A DNA stretch of 64,000 nt from Tetrapyrgos nigripes (taxonomy: Eukaryota > Basidiomycota > Agaricomycetes > Agaricales > Campanellaceae), in contig JAACJM010000175.1 of the NCBI GenBank assembly GCA_013368315.1, forward strand, positions 1 through 64,000, read 5' to 3'. This document shows positions 58,602 to 64,000 of the stretch, piece after piece. The translations under genes and the position numbers were made by a program. The number at the start of each line of letters is the position of its first letter. Within the stretch, counting starts at the first letter, position 1. A model generated the notes under the pieces. That model saw nothing but the letters and a program-made list of their open reading frames with translations, was not told where the DNA came from and searched no databases.

Positions 58602-61600
58602 CTAGATCTGTGGCAACCTCGACGCAGCACGCCAGTTCCTGGAATGATCAGCTTGCAACACTCGCACCATTTTAACAGCATCAGGATGCCTTGCATAGAA
58701 GTCTGCCACTGCCTTTGGAGCATGTACCAAGTCCTCTGCGCAGTCCCATGAGTCCTCTTGTGGTCCATAGCCTTTCCATTGGACGAGGTACTGCAACTTT
58801 TTCCAACGTCCATAACAATGACTATCCAAAATCTCTTCAACCTCAAACTCTTCCTCGCCGTCAATGATTTCAGGGTCAGGAGGTGGGTCAGGTCTATGAC
58901 CAGGGATAGGATCGTCAGTGTAGCGGTCAAGTTTGATGACAGGGAAGACTGGATGGAGGCGTTTCATGGACGGGGGAAGTTTCAGGTTGTAGGCACCCTT
59001 GCCGACTTCTTGAAGAACAGTGTAAGGCCCAAGCGAACGATGACTGAGTTTCTTTGATGGACGGGTTGTGTTAATGTCAGAGCCATCCAACCAGACCTTG
59101 TCACCAGGCTTAAAGATAGGGGCAGGGGTACGGCAATGGTTATAGTATTGGGCATACTCTGACTTGGCCTTTGTGAGTGCTGCCTGTGCCTCTGTCCAAC
59201 CTGACTTGAGCTGATCAACAAAGTCGTTAACGTTCTCCATTTCTGACCGCTGTATGTGAGGCTCAAAACCCATACGAGGGTTTTGACCAGTGTCAATCAT
59301 GAAGGGAGTTTGCTGAGTCGATGCATGGACCTTATTGTTGTAGGAGAACTCAGCAGTGGGCAGTAGCTCATCCCAATTGTCCTGGTGTTGACTCACCCAC
59401 TGATGCAGGTAACCTTCCAGCTCTTGATTGACACATTCGGTCTGCCTGTCTGTCTGTGGGTGGTAGGCTGTAGAAAGTTCCTGTTTGACACCAGCCATCC
59501 TACAGAGTTCCTTCATGAAGTCTGTGACAAACTGTGGGCCACGGTCGGAGCATGCTGATCTGGGCATTCCATGGTGCTTCCATACTTCCCTGAAGTAGAT
59601 ATGTGCAGCTCCTTCAGCAGTAACTGTTGTACGAGTCCGAAGGAAGTGACCTCTCTTGCCCAACATGTCTACAACCACCATGACTGCATTGTACCCATGA
59701 GCTTCTGGTAGTTCGACAATGAAGTCAACTGAAACTGACTGCCATGGCTTGGTGGGAGTCTCAGAAGTGATGAGCTCTCCATAGGGCTCAGCACGGGTAC
59801 ACCCGCGGATTACCCAGACCCGGACCCGCGGGTTTATCTCACATCAAAACTCAAATCCGTATCCGGCGGGTAAAGCACTCCGGATAACCCGTATCCGGAG
59901 TATCCGACCCGCGGGTTATATGGGTATCTGCGGGTATGCGGGTACTTGACTATAAAAATGTAGTTTTTAGTTCTAAACCCTACGTATTAAAATGTTTTAT
60001 GCCTAAATAAATGTTTATTTTTAAATGAATATCTTCTTTCACTTGATGAGAACAATCTTTGTTTATCGAACCAGACAATCCAGCAACAATACATACTTTT
60101 AACTGACTGAAAAAGATCAGAAAAGTGGCTTTGTATGAAAGAACCACAGATCTTGGGTGAAATTATGTATAAATATATAATTGTTTGTACTCATATATCT
60201 TCCCTCATATCAGTGGAACATTTTATGTTCATAGAGCTTAGTAATCTGAGTACAATACATACTTCAACTGACTGAAAAAGATCAGAAAAGTGGCTTTTTA
60301 TGAAAGAACCATAGATCTTGGGTGAAATTTTGCATAAATATATATAATTTTTTGTACAATATATCTTTTCTCATTGCAGTGGAACATTTCTTGTCTAGAG
60401 TCAAACAATCCAGTGACAATACATAATTTTAATAGAGCCAAAACACCAACAAAGCAATTTTTATTTTAAAAAAACATAGATCTTCATTGAGTTTATGCAT
60501 AAGTATATGATTATTTTTACATAGATATACTCTCTCACTCAGGTGGAACATTTTATGTTCATATAGCCAAGCAATCTGACTGCATTACACATTTTTAATT
60601 GAGAAAGTGAGTTCCAGCCACAATGTACATATAGACATTTAGACCTGTTTTAGCTGCGAAAATGTGGATCCTCATGAAAAACCCATTTTTATGAAGGAAT
60701 ACAATGCTAATGTAGCTATGTTTCTATTTTTCTACATACATATTTAAATACAGACGGTACTATTTTTATTTTACAGATACCTGCGGATACTGGGACATTT
60801 TGAAAGTCAAACCCGTATCCGGCGGGTGTGGCTGTGCCGGGTATCCGGGACCCACGGGTCCGGATACAGGTACCTGGCAATTACCCGTACCCGTGCTGAG
60901 CCCTAGCTCTCCAATGGGGAGGTGACGACAAGTCTTGGTTCGCATACACAGATCACAAGTCTTGGTATACAGCCCAATGTACCGAGACATCTGGGGCCAC
61001 CAGTAGTTCCTTGAGACAAGTTCAAGGGTTTTGAACCGTCCAGGGTGACCAGCAACCTTGGTGTCATGGTGTTGGGAGACTATGCGATGGTGGAGGTCAT
61101 GGGAAGGGGGAACATAGATCTTGCCCTGGAAATACAGCAGCCCTTCACATTCATCCCATTCTGCACTGTGAATAGAGCAAGCGTGGGACTTGCACAAGGC
61201 TTGCACAGCACACATGACTTGTTCCTCTAGCTCGTTTTCACGAACAGTGAAGTGGACGTCTCTCATGATCTCAACTTCTTCACCAGTCAAATCAATTGCA
61301 GTAGTGACAGCAGCGATTGAGAACATCTCTGGCTTGAGTAGCACAATGTCTGAATTGTCATCAGCGCCAGTACCATGATCAGGTCGGCAGGACAATGCAT
61401 GGCCAGGGCGATGGTGTAACTGGAAGTCAAAATGAGAGAGGTACAGGGACCAACAAGCTTGATGTCGATTGAGCTTTTTTGCAGTTCAGAAGTACTCCAA
61501 GTTTTTATAGTCTGTCCAGATTTCCACAGGAAAACATCCTCCTTCAAGGAAGTGTCTCCATTCCTCGAGGGCTCAGATGATGGCTAGCATTTCCTTATCG

Positions 61601-63127
61601 TGGATCTCATAGTTGCGTTCAACAGTGTTAAGACTCTTGGAGTAGAAGGCAATGGGGTGCCACTTGTCATCATCTGGAGACTGCTGGGAAAAAACTGCTC
61701 CTGTAGCATAGTCAGAGCTATCTGACTCCAAGCGATATGGTTGAGAGTCGTCGGGCATGGTGAGGATGGGGGAGGAGGTGATTAGGGACTTCATGATGTC
61801 AAAGGCATCCTGAGCATCCTTAGACCAATTAAACTTGATGTCTTTTTGGGTCAGTTCGAACAGCGGTCATGCATGATGAGAGAAGTCCTGGATAAACTGA
61901 TGGTAGAAGTCGGTGAATCCAAGGAAGGAGGATACCTCTCTCTTGCTTTCGGGTACAGGCCACTCTGCAACGCCAGACACCTTGACAGGGTCTGTTTTGA
62001 CATGATTATGGGAGATGATGACGCCAAGGTACTCAATGTGAGTCTGCTCAAACTCGCATTTGTCTGCTCTAAGGTACAGCTTGTGTTGCCACAACTGGTC
62101 TAGGACTAGATGAGTCACACGATGATGCTCCTCAACAGTCTTGGTGTAAATCAAGATGTCGTCGAGATAGACAGATACAACACCCTCCATGATGAGATCA
62201 TGGAGAATGTCATTCATCATTGTCTGGAAGGTCGCAGGGCTGTTGGTGAGACCGAAGAACATGACAAGGGGTTCGAAGAGACCACGGTTGGTGTGAAAAG
62301 CTGCCTTCCATTCATCGCCTTCACGAATCCAGATGTTGTTGAAACCCCAGCGTACATCCAATTTAGTGAAGTATCATGCACCTTTGAGGTTATTAACAAG
62401 TTCGTTAATCAGGGGCAATGGATAACAGTTCTTAATTGTCATCTCATTTAGCACACAATAGTCTTGGATGAGTTGGAGGTTTCCATCCTTCTTCTTTACG
62501 AAGAAGACTGGGGATACCATAGGGGATTTAGAGGGACAAATGCGACCAGTAGACAGATTCTCTGTGAGGAACTCATCAAGGGCCTTTTGTTCATTAGGAG
62601 CGAGTGGGTAGACCTTGCAATTGGCAGGTTTAGAGTCAGGGACTAACTCTACTGCATGGTCCCATGGTTTGCAGTCTGGCAGCACATCGAAAGAATCCTT
62701 GGAGAAGACATCTACGTACTCATAGAAGTGATCAGGGAGGCCATCATGAGGGTTCCTCAAAGCCTTGGCATCTGATGAACTGTGACTCTGGAGGAACCAA
62801 GGTAACAAATATGCAATCACCTTCCTCAATAGAAACGTCATCAGGGAAGTCATCACAGCCAAAGGTCCTGAGGTTGTTCATCTCATCTTCACCGGGGTCC
62901 AATTCAATAACATGGGAAGATGGCCCTTCCTGACAACGTTCCAGAGCTTGGCGTTGACAACGGGCAACAGATAGAGATATTTGACGTTCCTGTTGTACTT
63001 CTTCATGACATGTAGAGCACTGCCTTGGGCACCAGCTGAGCTTAATGTTGCCATTGTCCCAATCCACCTCAGGGTTATGGGCTTGTAACCATCCATAGCC
63101 AAGAATGCAGTACTTCGACACCACCAT
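58602..63127 (-). pseudogene. Pol of the minus-strand Ty3 chromovirus, four TGA stops and one insertion
   Basis: Blocks on the minus strand: LGYGWLQAHNPEVDW (end of protease), [17 protein letters not shown] motif A YFTKLDVRWGFNN, RT catalytic SVYLDDILIY intact, RNase H RLESDSSDYATGAVF, integrase HHCC finger (HHDTKVAGHPG...CDLCMRTK), core ACSDRGPQFVTDF and QTDRQTECVN, then chromodomain FEVEEILDSH...YLVQWKGYG. Stops at 62374-62376, 61867-61869, 61573-61575 and 61486-61488 are all TGA at sites where relatives have Arg (before YFTKLD, PLFELTQKD, ALEEWRHF and TAKKLN). The integrase core up to the final stop at 58602 is open apart from the hAT insertion after the zinc finger. Confidence 0.88.
59782..60905. 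mobile_element. hAT-type non-autonomous element (1124 bp) inside Ty3 integrase
   Basis: 19-bp perfect terminal inverted repeats TAGGGCTCAGCACGGGTAC and its reverse, with the 8-bp target duplication GCTCTCCA at 59774-59781 and 60906-60913. Subterminal regions are packed with ACCCGCGGGT / CCGGATAC words; the interior is AT-rich with no transposase. Clean insertion between the integrase zinc finger and catalytic core. Confidence 0.95.
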
Positions 63128-63473
63128 AATTCGGAAATCACAACCACAATCACAACCAAATCACAACTACCAGTTTTGCAACTTATTCCCGACTACTGAA
63201 ATCAAAACTCCTCATTTTTCACTGTTGTGTCATCACCCATAGCCTCATTTGGCAATCAAAACTTCCCTTCTTTTCATTGTTTTTGGTTTTGTCTATTGTT
63301 TTATTCACTTATTTCTTTCTTTTCTTGTAAGTATTATTACTCCATTGTTGTCCAGAAATGGCTATTTTCTCTGCAGATGAAATAGGTCTTGTAGTACCCT
63401 CCTATAAAAGCCTGTAATCAGAACCAATTTCCTTGCCCATTCTGCCCTCCCTCTCTGTTGTACAGTAAATGCA
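63128..63473. other. Upstream region of the right-edge gene
   Basis: AT-rich. It contains TATAAAA at 63403-63409, 64 bp before the ATG at 63474, and a CT-rich leader (CCCTCCCTCTCTGTTG). Confidence 0.5.
63403..63409 (+). promoter_or_regulatory. TATA box of the right-edge gene
   Basis: TATAAAA in CCTCCTATAAAAGCC, 64 bp before ATG 63474, followed by a CT-rich stretch. Confidence 0.6.
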
Positions 63474-64000
63474 ATGTCTCCGATGCCTCAGCGCTCCTAC
63501 CACTGGAAGAGAATGAACCATACTCCACTTCATGCTCAATGCACAGGTATCATTGACCTCTCAAATGGTACAAAATGTCCTTGCAGGAACTGTGTCATTG
63601 TAAAGATGTGCAAAGGCACCACAGATAAGAAACATAAGGGCTATTGGTACGAAGCAGTGCGTACTACTTTTATAACAATGGTTCTTACTCGCCAACTTTG
63701 CTTGCCATTCAAATCTTCCTACTACAGTGCATAGGAACTGGTCCCCTTGATTCCCATTTCATTGCTTGGCGAGAGGATCTGGTACCTATTATTGCTCCAG
63801 AGATGAAGCGCTACACGCTTCCTCCTAGCAATACCTTCATGGGACTCCTAGGCAGAGATTTTGTTGTAGAGGAATTCTCCGATCTCCCTCCATCTCCTTC
63901 AAAGTATCCCTTCAGTCCAAAGAAGTCTCAGCCCACCCCTAAATGCCAGTCTCATTCAGTTGATGATTTATTTGATTTCAATCATCCTGTCACTCCCTCT
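63474..64000 (+). CDS. Small Cys-rich protein, GRF-like finger, incomplete at right edge
   Basis: ATG at 63474 (MSPMPQRSYHWKRMNHTPLH). Exon 1 runs to 63656, then a 71-bp intron (63657-63727, GTGCGT...ACAG), and exon 2 is open to the edge. The first exon carries C-x-C-x2-C...C with TTDKKHKGYWYEAC, a spacing and ending like the GRF zinc finger (Cys pair, basic linker, aromatic, Cys), but the Gly-Arg-Phe core is Gly-Tyr-Trp, so the call is weak. Exon 2 reads IGTGPLDSHFIAWREDLVP and then becomes Pro/Ser/Lys-rich. The function is unknown; it may be a transposon-associated gene, as it lies next to the truncated end of a Ty3 element. Confidence 0.5.

Larger units (their letters stand above)
58220..63127 (-). 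mobile_element. Ty3 chromovirus retrotransposon, 5'-truncated, split by a hAT element
   Basis: On the minus strand: end of protease, RT, RNase H, integrase with chromodomain, polypurine tract TAGTAGGGGGGTGA, then the 3' LTR (58220-58590). Gag, most of protease and the 5' LTR are missing, the homology stopping near 63127. A 1124-bp hAT element sits in the integrase (59782-60905). The C-terminal chromodomain, which directs insertion to marked chromatin, places it among chromoviruses. Confidence 0.88.

Noticed and set aside
1..64000. CRISPR arrays, prophage or bacterial-type operons
   Set aside because: No spaced direct repeats of that type; gene structure is eukaryotic throughout.

Overview
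The window is nuclear DNA of a filamentous basidiomycete, most likely a mushroom-forming agaricomycete. The signs are genes cut by many 50-65 bp GT-AG introns, a multi-intron laccase, a Gac1-type phosphatase subunit, a MYND-finger family gene, two-intron small secreted protein genes, and a transposon load of tyrosine-recombinase retroelements, Ty3 elements (one a chromovirus), hAT, Harbinger and pogo-type DNA elements. No bacterial features (operons, CRISPR, Shine-Dalgarno sites) are present.

Layout. 0-1.2 kb: 5' part of a PP1 regulatory subunit running off the left edge. 1.2-14.5 kb: gene-poor DNA with a diverged local duplication, a TIR-bearing element (5.7-7.1 kb) and coding relics. 14.5-15.7 kb: a decayed MYND zinc-finger gene. 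16.4-16.8 kb: a small secreted protein gene (copy A). 17.7-18.7 kb: two short inverted-repeat elements, one derived from Harbinger. 18.9-28.6 kb: a decayed tyrosine-recombinase (PAT/Ngaro/DIRS-type) retrotransposon on the minus strand with a complete split-direct-repeat layout, itself split by a young non-autonomous LTR retrotransposon (24.8-28.1 kb, GGAAG target duplication). 29.4-31.6 kb: an intact 11-exon laccase. 33.3-33.6 kb: second small secreted protein gene (copy B). 34.0-34.7 kb: damaged RS-repeat gene with an SCI1-like domain. 34.8-40.5 kb and 53.8-58.2 kb: two copies of a segmental duplication, each with a Zn2Cys6 transcription factor; the first copy is frameshifted, the second is open over 794 codons. 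40.7-52.3 kb: a plus-strand Ty3 element split by a 5.3-kb inverted-repeat element that carries a pogo-type transposon. 53.2-53.5 kb: a hAT MITE. 58.2-63.1 kb: a 5'-truncated Ty3 chromovirus on the minus strand, split by a 1.1-kb hAT element. 63.5 kb to the edge: the start of a small Cys-rich protein gene.

The genes that look functional are the PP1 subunit, both small secreted proteins, the laccase, transcription factor copy 2 and the right-edge gene. The rest is nested mobile DNA. In both Ty3 elements the in-frame stops are all TGA and most stand where the family carries Arg, which points to CGA-to-TGA change at methylated CpG. The most novel item is the pair of small secreted, probably Kex2-cleaved, proteins with identical gene structure, 17 kb apart.
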